From Albimonas donghaensis (lineage in GTDB: Bacteria; Pseudomonadota; Alphaproteobacteria; Rhodobacterales; Rhodobacteraceae): DNA of 64,000 nt. The stretch is taken from assembly GCF_900106695.1 (NCBI RefSeq), contig NZ_FNMZ01000002.1, forward strand, positions 186,001-250,000, read 5' to 3'. This document shows positions 37,614 through 45,868 of this stretch, piece after piece; the first letter of the stretch is position 1; each line of letters begins with the position of its first letter. A model generated the notes under the pieces. It was not told where the DNA came from, did not search any database, and saw only the letters and a program-made list of their open reading frames with translations. Both the position numbers and the translations under genes were made by a program.

Positions 37614-38249
37614 ATGTCGCTGGAGATATTCGCCGGAATAACGCCCGAGACCCTGGGCGCCGTGGCCGCCATGGCCTTCGCCGGCACCTGGTCGCCGGGG
37701 CCCAACAACGCCATGCTCTCGGCCTCGGGCGCGCGGTTCGGGCTGCGGGCCACCCTGCCCCATGCCCGCGGCGTGGCGCTGGGGTTCCCGGCCATGGTCT
37801 TCGCCGTGGCGCTGGGGCTGGGCGAGGCGTTCCGGCATTCCGAGCTGCTGCGCGAGACCCTGCGCTGGGGCGGCGCGGCGCTGCTGTGCTGGCTGGCCTG
37901 GCGCACCGCCACGGCCCCCGCGCCCGGCCAGGGCGGCGGGCGGGCGCGGCCCTTCACCTTCCTGGAGGCGGCGGGGTTCCAGTGGATCAACCCCAAGGCC
38001 TGGATCATGGCGCTGGCGATGATCTCGCAATTCGCCGACGGGGCGCAGCCGGTGCGCGACGCGGCGGTGATCGCGGCGGTCTACACGGTGTCGGGGATGA
38101 CGTCGGCCCATGCCTGGGCGGGGTTCGGCGCGGCCATGGGGCGTTTTCTCGGGACAGGCTGGCGGCTGCGGGCGTTCAACATGTCCATGGCGGCGCTGAT
38201 GATGCTGGGCGTGCTGGCCCTGCTGACCGAGGATCTGGGCGGGGTCTGA
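37614..38249 (+). CDS. LysE/RhtB family amino acid exporter
   Basis: Inner-membrane exporter of 211 aa of the LysE/RhtB family, which expels amino acids or related metabolites. About six helices: residues 11-30, 44-68, 72-92, 120-140, 150-170 and 185-207. The family motif SPGPNNAMLSASGARFG lies at about 27-43 and the NPKAWIMAL motif at about 124-132, both diagnostic. Substrate unknown. Its gene converges on the GGCT-like gene with only 24 bp between. Confidence 0.9.
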   Translation: MSLEIFAGITPETLGAVAAMAFAGTWSPGPNNAMLSASGARFGLRATLPHARGVALGFPAMVFAVALGLGEAFRHSELLRETLRWGGAALLCWLAWRTATAPAPGQGGGRARPFTFLEAAGFQWINPKAWIMALAMISQFADGAQPVRDAAVIAAVYTVSGMTSAHAWAGFGAAMGRFLGTGWRLRAFNMSMAALMMLGVLALLTEDLGGV

Positions 38250-38273
38250 GCCGCCCTCATCCTACGCCCCCTC

Positions 38274-38885
38274 TCACCCCACGGCGTCGAGCGCCGCGAC
38301 CCGCGCCGCCTCCGCCCGCCACCAGTCCAGCCCGGAGAGCCGGCGGCGCAGGGCGGTGTCGGTGGCGGCGGGGGCGTTCCGGATGTAGCGCACGGCCTCG
38401 TCGCGCGACGGGCCTTCGAGCCCGATCAGCCAGGCCTCGGCCGCCGCATGGTCGAAGGGGCGCCCGGCGATCTCGGCGAAGTTGGCGGGCAGTTCGGTCC
38501 AGACCGCGCCCGCGGCCCCGACCGCCGCGCACCAGGCCGCCGCCGCCGGCGCGATTTTCCCGACGACCACCGAGCCATCGCGGCTCCACGCGCCGACATG
38601 CGCCTCCAGCGCCCGTTCCCGCCGCGCGAGATCGGCCCGCGCTTCCGCCACCGTGGCGCGGCGCGAGGCGATGGCGTGGGAGGGGCACGGCGTCCCATGA
38701 TCGGGGTCCACGCAGACCACCAGCCCCATCAGCCGCTTGGGCGAGATCCGCGAGAATTCCAGCGGAAAGGCCGGCCCGGCGCCCATGGCCCAGGGCCCCT
38801 CCACATGGGGCGCCAGGTCGTCGAGATCCCAGATCAGCGAGCCGTAGCCGAGGATCGCGATGCGGTCGCGGAAAGGCTGGATCAT
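38274..38885 (-). CDS. Gamma-glutamylcyclotransferase-like protein coupled to formate dehydrogenase operon
   Basis: 203-aa protein whose start IAILGYGSLIWD (8-19) resembles the GYGSLIW substrate loop of gamma-glutamylcyclotransferase-like folds. Other marks are FPLEFSRISPKRLMGLVVCVDPDHG, which fits the second core strand region, and ARRERALEAH near the expected catalytic glutamate. It could act on gamma-glutamyl peptides or glutathione, but the activity is not proven for this subgroup. Its ATG overlaps the stop of the previous gene (ATGA), making it the third gene of an operon led by formate dehydrogenase. Confidence 0.65.
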   Translation of the reverse strand: MIQPFRDRIAILGYGSLIWDLDDLAPHVEGPWAMGAGPAFPLEFSRISPKRLMGLVVCVDPDHGTPCPSHAIASRRATVAEARADLARRERALEAHVGAWSRDGSVVVGKIAPAAAAWCAAVGAAGAVWTELPANFAEIAGRPFDHAAAEAWLIGLEGPSRDEAVRYIRNAPAATDTALRRRLSGLDWWRAEAARVAALDAVG

Positions 38886-39541
38886 GGGCGGGGCCGTGCG
38901 CTTCGAATGCGGTCCTGAATGGAGACCTGATCCGCTCTCCACCGGATCAGGCATCCGCCTGGCGCAAGCGCCACGACCTCGCGAAACGGCAACGCTCCGC
39001 CATGTGGAGCGAGATGCGCCGCGACGCCAGCCGGATCGGCCATCATGGCGTTCGAGTGGCAATGGATAAGAAGAATGCCCCCCGGCGCATATGGCTTGGC
39101 GCTCTTCGCATTCGCCGCGCGGATGATGTCCTCAGCCATGGCGGCCTCCCATTCGTCTCCAACCACGCCATCCACGAAGCGCCCGCCGGCTTCGCCGATC
39201 AGCGCGGTGGCCGCTCCGGTTCGCCGCGATGCGTTGATCTCGGCGACATCCGCCGTGGTCCCGGCAATGGTTACTTCAAGCGCGTCGTCGCGCTCGCTCT
39301 GGCGCAGGATGAAATCCGGCTGCCCGCGTCCTTCTCCGCGATCCGCTCTGATGATCAAGTCGCCTCGGGCGATCACCGGATCAGCCGCGTCCTGTCGGCG
39401 GACCAGTTCGCGAACCGACCACCATTCGCGCCATATCCTGGGCGTGGAGGGACTCAGCCCAGGATGGTTCCGCTTCAACCACATGTCGAGCTTCGGCAGG
39501 TCCGTCGGAACCCGCAGCGCATCGAACTCCGGTTCGCTCAT
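38882..39541 (-). CDS. Unknown protein, possible nuclease-like fold, coupled to formate dehydrogenase
   Basis: 219-aa soluble protein I do not recognise. It starts inside the formate dehydrogenase stop (ATGA) and ends inside the next gene's start. The middle has QPDFILRQ and then DDALEVTIAGTTADVAEI, a D...(E)xT pattern that loosely resembles PD-(D/E)XK-like proteins (positions about 74-100), followed by a helix and the strand GGILLIHCHSNAMM. This resemblance is my pattern reading and weak. GC is lower than in its neighbours (about 60-67% in two 60-base lines I counted), which hints at transfer. No link to formate metabolism is visible. Confidence 0.6.
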   Translation of the reverse strand: MSEPEFDALRVPTDLPKLDMWLKRNHPGLSPSTPRIWREWWSVRELVRRQDAADPVIARGDLIIRADRGEGRGQPDFILRQSERDDALEVTIAGTTADVAEINASRRTGAATALIGEAGGRFVDGVVGDEWEAAMAEDIIRAANAKSAKPYAPGGILLIHCHSNAMMADPAGVAAHLAPHGGALPFREVVALAPGGCLIRWRADQVSIQDRIRSARPRP

Positions 39542-42315
39542 TCCGCCGCCGCGGGCGCCGCCACGCGCACCCGGCAGGCCGCGAACTTGAACTCGGGAAT
39601 CTTGCCATAGGGGTCGAGCGCCGGGTTGGTCAGCAGGTTGGCCGCGGCCTCGACGAAGGCGAATGGGATGAAGGCCATGTCCTCGGCCACCGCCCGGTCG
39701 GACCGGGCCGAGAGGCGAATGGCGCCTCGGCGGGTCTCCACCTCCATCAGGTCGCCGGGCCAGGCGCCGAGCTTCTTCAGGGTCTGGGGATGGAGGGCCA
39801 CCGTCGCCTCGGGCTCCAGCGCGTCGAGGGTCGAGGCGCGGCGGGTCATGGCGCCGGTGTGCCAGTGCTCCAGCATCCGGCCGGTGGTCAGGATCATCGG
39901 GAACGCGTCGTCCGGAACCTCCGCCGGCGGGGTCACGCGGGCGGGGGCGAAACGGGCGCGGCCCGACGGACGGGGGAAGCCGTCGCCGAACACCACCGCG
40001 GCGCCGGGGTCCTGCGGCCCCGTGGTCGGATAGGTCACGGCGCCCTGCGCCTCCAGCCGGTCCCAGGTGATGTGATCGAGCGACGGCATGCCGGCCGCCA
40101 TCTCGGCGTAGACCTCGGAGGGATGCGCGTAGGTCCAGCCGAGGCCGAGCCGGTTGGCGAGATCGCGGGTGATCTCCCAGTCCGGCCGCGCATCGCCCGG
40201 GGGCGCCACGGCGGGGCGGCCCATCTGCACGGTGCGGTTGGTGTTGGTCACCGTGCCGGTCTTTTCCGGCCAGGCCGCGGCGGGAAGGATGACGTCGGCG
40301 AACATGGCGGTCTCGGTCAGGAACACGTCCTGCACCACGAGATGTTCGAGCCGCGCCAGCGCCTCCCGCGCATGGGCCGCGTCGGGGTCGGACATGGCGG
40401 GGTTTTCGCCCAGCACATACATGCCCTTGATCCGACGGGCATGGGCGGCGTCGATGATCTCCACCACCGTCAGGCCGGGTTCCGGGGAAATTTCCGTCCC
40501 GCCCCAGAGGGACGAGAACAGCTCGCGCGCCTCGCCGGATGTCACCGACTGGTAATCCGGCAGCACCATCGGGATCAGCCCGGCGTCGGAGGCGCCCTGC
40601 ACGTTGTTCTGACCGCGCAGCGGATGCAGCCCGGTTCCGGGCCGCCCGACATGCCCGCAAAGCAGCGCCAGCGCGATCAGGCAGCGCGAGTTGTCGGTGC
40701 CGTGGATGTGCTGGGAGACGCCCATGCCCCAGAAGATCATGCCGGCCCTGGCGGCGGCGAAGGCGCGGGCGACCTCGCGCAGGGTCTCAGGGTCGACGCC
40801 GCAAAGGGGCGCCATCTTTTCAGGCGTGAAATCGCGGATGTGGTCGGCGAATTCGGCGAAGTTCTCGGTGAACCCCTCGATATACTGGCGATCGTGGAGG
40901 TTTTCCTCGACGACCACGCACATCAACGCGTTGAGCAACGCCACGTCCGTGCCGGGGCGGAACTGGAGCATCCGCCACGCATGCCGCTTCAGGCCCTGGC
41001 CGCGCGGGTCCATGACCACCAGCTTGCCGCCGCGCTTGACGAACTGCTTGAAGTAGGTGGCGGCGACGGGGTGGTTCTCGGTCGGGTTGGCGCCGATGAC
41101 GATGGCGATGTCGGCGTGCTCGATCTCGTTGAAGCTGGCGGTCACCGCGCCCGAGCCCACGTTCTCCATCAACGCCGCCACGGAGGAGGCGTGGCAGAGC
41201 CGGGTGCAGTGGTCGAGGTTGTTATGGCCGAAGCCCTGCCGGATCAGCTTCTGGAAAAGGTAGGCCTCTTCGTTCGAGCATTTGGCCGAACCGAAGCCGG
41301 AGACGGCGGCCCCGCCGTGCCGGTCGCGCAGGACGGCGAGGCCGCCCGCCGCGCGGTCCAGGGCCTCGTCCCACGACGCCTCGCGGAAATGGGTCCAGGG
41401 GTCGGCGGGGTCGACGTTCAGGCCCTTGGGCGGCGCGTCCTCGCGCCGGATCAGGGGGCGGGTCAGCCGGTGGGGATGGGCGATGTAGTCGAAGCCGAAG
41501 CGGCCCTTCACGCAGAGGCGGGATTCGTTGGCCGGACCCGGAGCGCCGTCCACCCAGGCGATTTTCCCGTCCTTCAGGCGGTAGTCGATCTGGCAGCCGA
41601 CCCCGCAATAGGGGCAGACGGAGCGCACGGTTTCGTCGGTGTCGGCGCTGTCGCCATGGCCGGCGGCGTCCACGGCGGTGGCCGGCATCAGCGCGCCGGT
41701 GGGACAGGCCTGCACGCATTCCCCGCAGGCGACGCAGGTAGAGGCGCCCATCGGGTCGTTGAAATCGAACACGATCTCCGCCTCGGCCCCGCGGCCGGCC
41801 ATGCCGATGACGTCGTTGACCTGGACCTCCCGGCAGGCCCGGACGCAGAGCGTGCAGTGGATGCAGGCGTCCAGATCCACCCGCATCGCGACATGGGACG
41901 CGTCGGGGGCCGGGCGGTCGGCCGCGGGGCGGGCCGGGAAGCGCGAGGCGCCGACGCCCGCCAGATCCGCCATGGCGCGCAGGTGGGAGGACCGGTCCGG
42001 CGCCGCCTCCGCCGCCGGCTGGTCGGCCATCAGCAGCTCCAGCACCATGGCGCGGGCCTTCTCGGCGCGGGGCGAGGCGGCGCGGACCGTCATGCCCTCG
42101 GCCGGCGCGCGGCGGCAGGAGGGGGCGAGGGTGCGTTCACCCTCGATCTCCACCATGCAGGCGCGGCAATTGCCGTCGGGGCGATGGCCGGGGGCCTCGG
42201 TCAGGCACAGATGCGGCAGGCGGCGCCCGAGGCGGAGCGAGACGTCCCACAGGGTCTCGCCGGGATGGGCCTCGACCTCATCGCCATCGAAGGTGAAGCG
42301 GATCCGCTCGTCCAT
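39538..42315 (-). CDS. Formate dehydrogenase alpha subunit (Mo/W-bisPGD)
   Basis: Oxidises formate to CO2 at a molybdenum or tungsten bis-pyranopterin centre. 925 aa from ATG 42315. N-terminal [2Fe-2S] domain (about 3-75; Cys in HLCLTEA, GNCRAC, SCRRA), His/Cys cluster segment, two ferredoxin motifs CIHCTLCVRAC and CVACGECVQACP (about 155-215), then CPYCGVGCQIDY for the proximal [4Fe-4S] and a catalytic Cys in LDHCTRLCHASS (about 385-397), so not a selenocysteine enzyme. Molybdopterin-binding motifs GANPTENHP and PAAAWPEKTGTVTNTNRTVQMG follow. No diaphorase (fdsB-like), fdsG or fdhD lies nearby; instead two unrelated genes are coupled downstream. Confidence 0.95.
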   Translation of the reverse strand: MDERIRFTFDGDEVEAHPGETLWDVSLRLGRRLPHLCLTEAPGHRPDGNCRACMVEIEGERTLAPSCRRAPAEGMTVRAASPRAEKARAMVLELLMADQPAAEAAPDRSSHLRAMADLAGVGASRFPARPAADRPAPDASHVAMRVDLDACIHCTLCVRACREVQVNDVIGMAGRGAEAEIVFDFNDPMGASTCVACGECVQACPTGALMPATAVDAAGHGDSADTDETVRSVCPYCGVGCQIDYRLKDGKIAWVDGAPGPANESRLCVKGRFGFDYIAHPHRLTRPLIRREDAPPKGLNVDPADPWTHFREASWDEALDRAAGGLAVLRDRHGGAAVSGFGSAKCSNEEAYLFQKLIRQGFGHNNLDHCTRLCHASSVAALMENVGSGAVTASFNEIEHADIAIVIGANPTENHPVAATYFKQFVKRGGKLVVMDPRGQGLKRHAWRMLQFRPGTDVALLNALMCVVVEENLHDRQYIEGFTENFAEFADHIRDFTPEKMAPLCGVDPETLREVARAFAAARAGMIFWGMGVSQHIHGTDNSRCLIALALLCGHVGRPGTGLHPLRGQNNVQGASDAGLIPMVLPDYQSVTSGEARELFSSLWGGTEISPEPGLTVVEIIDAAHARRIKGMYVLGENPAMSDPDAAHAREALARLEHLVVQDVFLTETAMFADVILPAAAWPEKTGTVTNTNRTVQMGRPAVAPPGDARPDWEITRDLANRLGLGWTYAHPSEVYAEMAAGMPSLDHITWDRLEAQGAVTYPTTGPQDPGAAVVFGDGFPRPSGRARFAPARVTPPAEVPDDAFPMILTTGRMLEHWHTGAMTRRASTLDALEPEATVALHPQTLKKLGAWPGDLMEVETRRGAIRLSARSDRAVAEDMAFIPFAFVEAAANLLTNPALDPYGKIPEFKFAACRVRVAAPAAAE

Positions 42316-42660
42316 GCCCTGCCCTTTCGCCCGTCTCTCCGCGCCCGGCGACGCTCGCGAACCGTGGAGACGGAAGCGGGGGCGGCCGGGGGTTTCGCGC
42401 AGCATAGCGCGGGGCGGCGGCGGGGTCTTGGTCGGATCGCGACCCTTCGGGGACAGGATGAGGCGAGGCGAGGCGCGCCCGGAGGGCGCGGCCCGCCATG
42501 CGGCCGGCCGGCGGGGCGGGCCGGGCCCCTTGCGCGCTGCGGCGCAACATAATGCTAAGGCAAGGATACTTTATAATGGACTAAGTAACGAAAGCTTATT
42601 TTGATCGTATCCAATTTCGAAAAACGTTTCGCCTCCCTTAAAATTGCCCGCGGGCGTGAA
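42316..42660. other. Divergent promoter region of formate dehydrogenase, AT-rich part
   Basis: About 345 bp without a gene. Positions 42545-42660 are much AT-richer than the rest of the window (TTTATAATGG at about 42568-42577, AAACGTTT at 42622-42629, CTTAAAATT at about 42636), the composition of a regulatory region serving both directions. Confidence 0.55.
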
Positions 42661-42674
42661 TTGATTTAGATCAA
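42661..42674. promoter_or_regulatory. Perfect FNR/FnrL box
   Basis: TTGATTTAGATCAA matches TTGAT-N4-ATCAA exactly. Centre is about 96 bp upstream of the MarR-type start and about 350 bp upstream of the formate dehydrogenase start. FnrL control of the MarR-type gene, and perhaps of formate dehydrogenase, is inferred. Confidence 0.8.
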
Positions 42675-42763
42675 GGCTCTCTCCGGCTGTCGGGCTACGT
42701 TGCACCGCATCAACGATCACGCCCCGACAACAGTAGTTATATAAAACTCAGGCAGGACGCTCA

Positions 42764-43474
42764 ATGCAGTTACAGGCCTTCCTCCCCTTCCGCCTTGCGC
42801 GGCTGGCCGCCAAGACCACCGCCGCGGTGGCGCAGATCTATGGCGAGAAGTTCGGCCTCTCACGGGACGAATGGCGCGTGCTCGCCGCGACCGGCGAGGC
42901 CGAGAACCAGCCCACCCGCGCCATCGCGGAGCAGACCGGCCTGGACAAGGTGGCGATCAGCCGGGCCGCCTCCAGCCTGGAGGACCGCGCCCTGATCCAG
43001 CGTTGGGAAGACCGGCGCGACCGACGCATCAAGATGGTCCGCCTGACCCGCGAAGGCGCCCGCGTGCTGACCGAGATCGAACGCCTGGCCCAGGCCCGCG
43101 AGGCCTACCTGCTCGACGGTCTGACCGAGGCCGAGCGCGAGGTGCTCGAAACCGCCATCGTCAAGCTGAGCGAACGCGCCGAGATCCTCGCCGACCCCAA
43201 CCACGCGGACCGCTGTCGCCCCGATTGCGATGGCGAATGCCTCACCGAGCCCGACCTCGACCCCGACGCCGCCCTGGCGGAAAGCCGTGCCGAAGTCCGG
43301 ATCGAGGACCGCATCGCCGTGCAGCAGGACGCCGAAACCGGCGAGCCGATGGCCGCGAAAGAGATCTCCGGCACGGTCGGCGCGCGCGGCGGGGCCGGTC
43401 AGAACTCCAACAATCCCATAGGGTTGCGCGGAGGCGCCGACACGCCTCGCTACCGTCGCTCCGCCGTCCACTAG
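42764..43474 (+). CDS. MarR family regulator with C-terminal Cys cluster and extra tail
   Basis: 236-aa regulator. Residues 1-140 form a standard MarR winged-helix domain: TRAIAEQTGLDKVAISRAASSLEDR (positions about 46-70) is the DNA-reading helix-turn-helix, and RRIKMVRLTREG the wing. The remaining ~95 residues are unusual: CRPDCDGEC (about 148-156) is a C-x3-C-x3-C cluster, followed by an acidic and then a Gly/Asn/Arg-rich low-complexity tail. Most MarR proteins end near 150 aa. The cluster may bind metal or react with oxidants (inference). A perfect FNR box lies upstream, and the gene is divergent from formate dehydrogenase. Confidence 0.85.
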   Translation: MQLQAFLPFRLARLAAKTTAAVAQIYGEKFGLSRDEWRVLAATGEAENQPTRAIAEQTGLDKVAISRAASSLEDRALIQRWEDRRDRRIKMVRLTREGARVLTEIERLAQAREAYLLDGLTEAEREVLETAIVKLSERAEILADPNHADRCRPDCDGECLTEPDLDPDAALAESRAEVRIEDRIAVQQDAETGEPMAAKEISGTVGARGGAGQNSNNPIGLRGGADTPRYRRSAVH

Positions 43475-43512
43475 GGACGCGTCGCGGGGCGTCCCGATGC
43501 GTCGGGACGGAC

Positions 43513-43545
43513 GACCGCGCGCCGGCCTGCAAGCGGCGCGCGGTC
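43513..43545. terminator. Bidirectional terminator between marR-type gene and sixA
   Basis: Perfect 12-bp stem GACCGCGCGCCG (43513-43524) with CGGCGCGCGGTC (43534-43545), placed between convergent stops. The right arm overlaps the sixA stop codon. On the plus strand AGAGTTTTCG follows a few bases on. Confidence 0.7.
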
Positions 43546-44068
43546 AGTCCAGAGTTTTCGGCGTGGCGTGGGCGATGATCCGCGCCGCGCCGAATTGCGT
43601 TTCGGCCCAGCTGTCCGCGGCCAGTTCCAGCACCGAGACCGCCGCGGTCGGATAGCGCGCGAAGGCCCCTGCCAGCGCCTCGGGCGGGGGGCCGTCCTGC
43701 ATCCGCGCCAGCATCGCGGGCGTGCCGGGTTCATGCCCCAGCATCAGCACGGTGCGCGCCGCGGCCGGGGCCCCGCGCAGGATTTCCAGGATCGTGCCGG
43801 GCCCCGCCAGATACAGCGCGCGCTCGGTCTGCGCGGGGGGCGGCGCGGCGGCGCGTCCCGCCCCTTCGACCAGGCCCGCCCAGGTCTCCTGCACCCGCAG
43901 CGCCGAAGACAGGAAGGCCGCGTCGGGAAAGGCCCCCGCCTTCTCCAGCCATGCCCCCATGCGCGGCGCGGCGGCGCGCCCGCGGGCGTTGAGCGGTCGG
44001 TCATGGTCGTTCAGCGAGGGGTCTCCCCAGTCCGACTTGGCGTGGCGCATCAGCACGAGGCGGAGCAT
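43544..44068 (-). CDS. SixA-like histidine phosphatase
   Basis: Histidine phosphatase superfamily protein of 174 aa, similar to SixA, which dephosphorylates HPt domains or phosphoproteins. The catalytic LMRHAKSDWGD motif puts R8 and H9 in the RHG position. A second catalytic His is in LMLGHEPGT (about 107-115) and the conserved Arg in SSALRVQETW. No signal peptide, so cytoplasmic. No partner kinase is adjacent. Confidence 0.9.
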   Translation of the reverse strand: MLRLVLMRHAKSDWGDPSLNDHDRPLNARGRAAAPRMGAWLEKAGAFPDAAFLSSALRVQETWAGLVEGAGRAAAPPPAQTERALYLAGPGTILEILRGAPAAARTVLMLGHEPGTPAMLARMQDGPPPEALAGAFARYPTAAVSVLELAADSWAETQFGAARIIAHATPKTLD

Positions 44069-44171
44069 GGGCGGATCCTCGGATCGGGGGCGGGGACGGG
44101 TCGGGCAGCGCGGAGCCTAGGCGGGGCGAGCGCCTTCGTCCATGCCGCCGCCCCCCCAGCGCGCCCCGCTG

Positions 44172-44201
44172 ACGCCGCCCGAGGCCCAGGGCGGGCGGCG
44201 T
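44172..44201 (-). terminator. Hairpin after the Fe-S protein gene
   Basis: Perfect 10-bp stem ACGCCGCCCG (44172-44181) with CGGGCGGCGT (44192-44201), 76 bp past the stop of the Fe-S protein gene on the minus strand. No T-run follows. Confidence 0.45.
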
Positions 44202-44276
44202 GATTCGGTCCTCATTCGAAGAACATCCACGGAATTGGTATTGGTTTGATACGAAAAACCGGCTGCGCGGCGGCCT

Positions 44277-44978
44277 TCAGTTCACAAGATCGCGAGTTGC
44301 CAGAAAGGACTTCATGTGGAAACGGGCCTGTTCCGCACGTGGCGCGCCCTCGCCTCCCACCGGGCAGGCGTGCCGCGCGAGGCATCCGCGGCCCAGGCAG
44401 GCGGCGCCGGAGGGGCTCGCGACATGCGCGGCGCAGGCGGCGACGTCGTATCGGGGGCCCTCCGGGGTCTCCGCGAAGGCCGCGACCGGACAGGTCGAAA
44501 GACAGGGCGCCGGGCAGTCGAGACAGGGCGACGGCCCCGGCTCGGGGCACGGCGCCACCCCCTCCAGCGCCGGCAATCCCAGCGCCCCGCGCCAGGCGGC
44601 CCACAGCCCCAGGCGCGCATGAACCAGGGGACCGAGGCGGGAGGGCCAGACCGGCTCGGCCCGCCGCGCCCAGTCGAGGAAAGGCGGCCAGGGCGGGCCG
44701 TCATTGGGACCGATCGCAACGCCCCCGAAATCCGAGGCAAGCTGCGCCGAAATCCGCGAAGACCAGCGGTCAAGGGGATCCGGCCCGCCATCCCCGGCCT
44801 CCGGCGATGCGCGGAATTCCGCCCACATCCGCGGGCCGGAGGACAACAACGCCACCACGCGGGCGCCGGGCAGCGTTTCGGGCGCGGGCGCGCCGGGGGA
44901 AAGCGCGAAGGCCGCGACGCGCATCCCGCCCGCCGCCTCGGCCGCGGCGCGCAGCTCGGCCAGCGTCGCCCCGGTCAT
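44277..44978 (-). CDS. Ferredoxin-like Fe-S protein coupled to the sterol-desaturase-like gene
   Basis: 233-aa soluble protein with a C-terminal cysteine-rich region, CLDCPAPCLSTCP (about 166-178), then CAAHVA, CLGRGC and HACPVGG. Eight to ten Cys here could hold two [4Fe-4S] clusters, resembling the ferredoxin part of QueG-type proteins. The N-terminal 140 residues have no motif I recognise. Its ATG overlaps the stop of the sterol-desaturase-like gene (ATGA), so translation is coupled. It could supply electrons to the diiron desaturase; this is inference from coupling. Confidence 0.75.
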   Translation of the reverse strand: MTGATLAELRAAAEAAGGMRVAAFALSPGAPAPETLPGARVVALLSSGPRMWAEFRASPEAGDGGPDPLDRWSSRISAQLASDFGGVAIGPNDGPPWPPFLDWARRAEPVWPSRLGPLVHARLGLWAAWRGALGLPALEGVAPCPEPGPSPCLDCPAPCLSTCPVAAFAETPEGPRYDVAACAAHVASPSGAACLGRGCLARHACPVGGEGAPRAEQARFHMKSFLATRDLVN

Positions 44979-45763
44979 CGCGCCCGGAACGGGAACAGCA
45001 GCGACCACAGCAGGCCCGAGGGCGCGTCGTCCTGATGCGCCGAAAGCCCCAGCTTCAGCCCCGCCTCGCCCCCTCTCGCCCGCGCCGAGTAGGTGCCGAA
45101 CAGCCGGTCCCACCAGCTGACCGAGAAGCCGTAATTGCTGTCCGCCTCCTCGCGCCGGACCGAGTGGTGAATGCGGTGCATCTCCGGCGTCACCAGAAGC
45201 CAGCGCAGCGGGCGTTCGACACCGGCCGGCAGGCGGATATTGGCGTGGTTGAACATGGCGCAGCCGTTGAGCAGCACCTCGAACACCAGCACCGCCGCGG
45301 CGGGGGCGCCCAGCGCGTAGACCAGCCCGATCTTGAGCAGCATGGACAGCGCGATCTCGACCGGGTGGAAGCGGATGGCGGTGGTCACGTCGACGTCGCG
45401 GTCGGCGTGGTGGACCCGGTGCAGGCGCCACAGGACCGGGACCTTGTGAAACACCAGATGCTGCGCCCAGATCGCAAGGTCCAGCAGCGCGACGCTGAGG
45501 ATGAAGGCCAGCCACCCCGGCGCGCCGAGCATCGGGAACAGGCCCCAGCCCTGCGCCTGCGCGTCCAGCGCGGCGCCCACCGCGGCGGCGGGGAACAGCA
45601 GCCGCACCACCAGCGAATCCAGCGCCGCCACCGCCCAGTTGGTCAGCCAGCGGCGCGCCTTGGGCTGCAGCCCGGGCCGCGCGGCGCGCAACAGCTCCCA
45701 CCCCGCCATGACGGCGAAGACGCCCAGGAAAACGCCGAGACGGATGAGAGGTTCATGTTCCAT
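44975..45763 (-). CDS. Sterol desaturase / fatty acid hydroxylase family diiron enzyme
   Basis: 262-aa membrane diiron enzyme. Helices at about residues 6-24, 44-66, 82-102 and 138-170. The His motifs of the family are visible: HLVFHKVP (about 103-110), HRVHHAD (about 115-121), NHANIR (about 172-177) and HRIHHS (about 195-200). Such enzymes insert oxygen or a double bond into lipids; the substrate here (hopanoid, carotenoid, fatty acid) is unknown. ATGA-coupled to a Fe-S protein. First gene of the pair, separated by 105 bp from the upstream DUF2834 gene. Confidence 0.92.
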   Translation of the reverse strand: MEHEPLIRLGVFLGVFAVMAGWELLRAARPGLQPKARRWLTNWAVAALDSLVVRLLFPAAAVGAALDAQAQGWGLFPMLGAPGWLAFILSVALLDLAIWAQHLVFHKVPVLWRLHRVHHADRDVDVTTAIRFHPVEIALSMLLKIGLVYALGAPAAAVLVFEVLLNGCAMFNHANIRLPAGVERPLRWLLVTPEMHRIHHSVRREEADSNYGFSVSWWDRLFGTYSARARGGEAGLKLGLSAHQDDAPSGLLWSLLFPFRAR

Positions 45764-45868
45764 GCGCTCAGCAAGTGCGGCGGCGCGGGCCCCGCGTCAA
45801 CCGCCGCGCGACGCCGTCGCGCAGCCGTGTTCGCGCGGGAGGCGCCGCCGGCCCCCGCCCCGTTGCGG

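Noticed and set aside
39538-42315. Complete NAD-linked FdsABG-type formate dehydrogenase
   Set aside because: Only the alpha subunit is present; no diaphorase or gamma subunit is adjacent, so electron acceptor cannot be stated.
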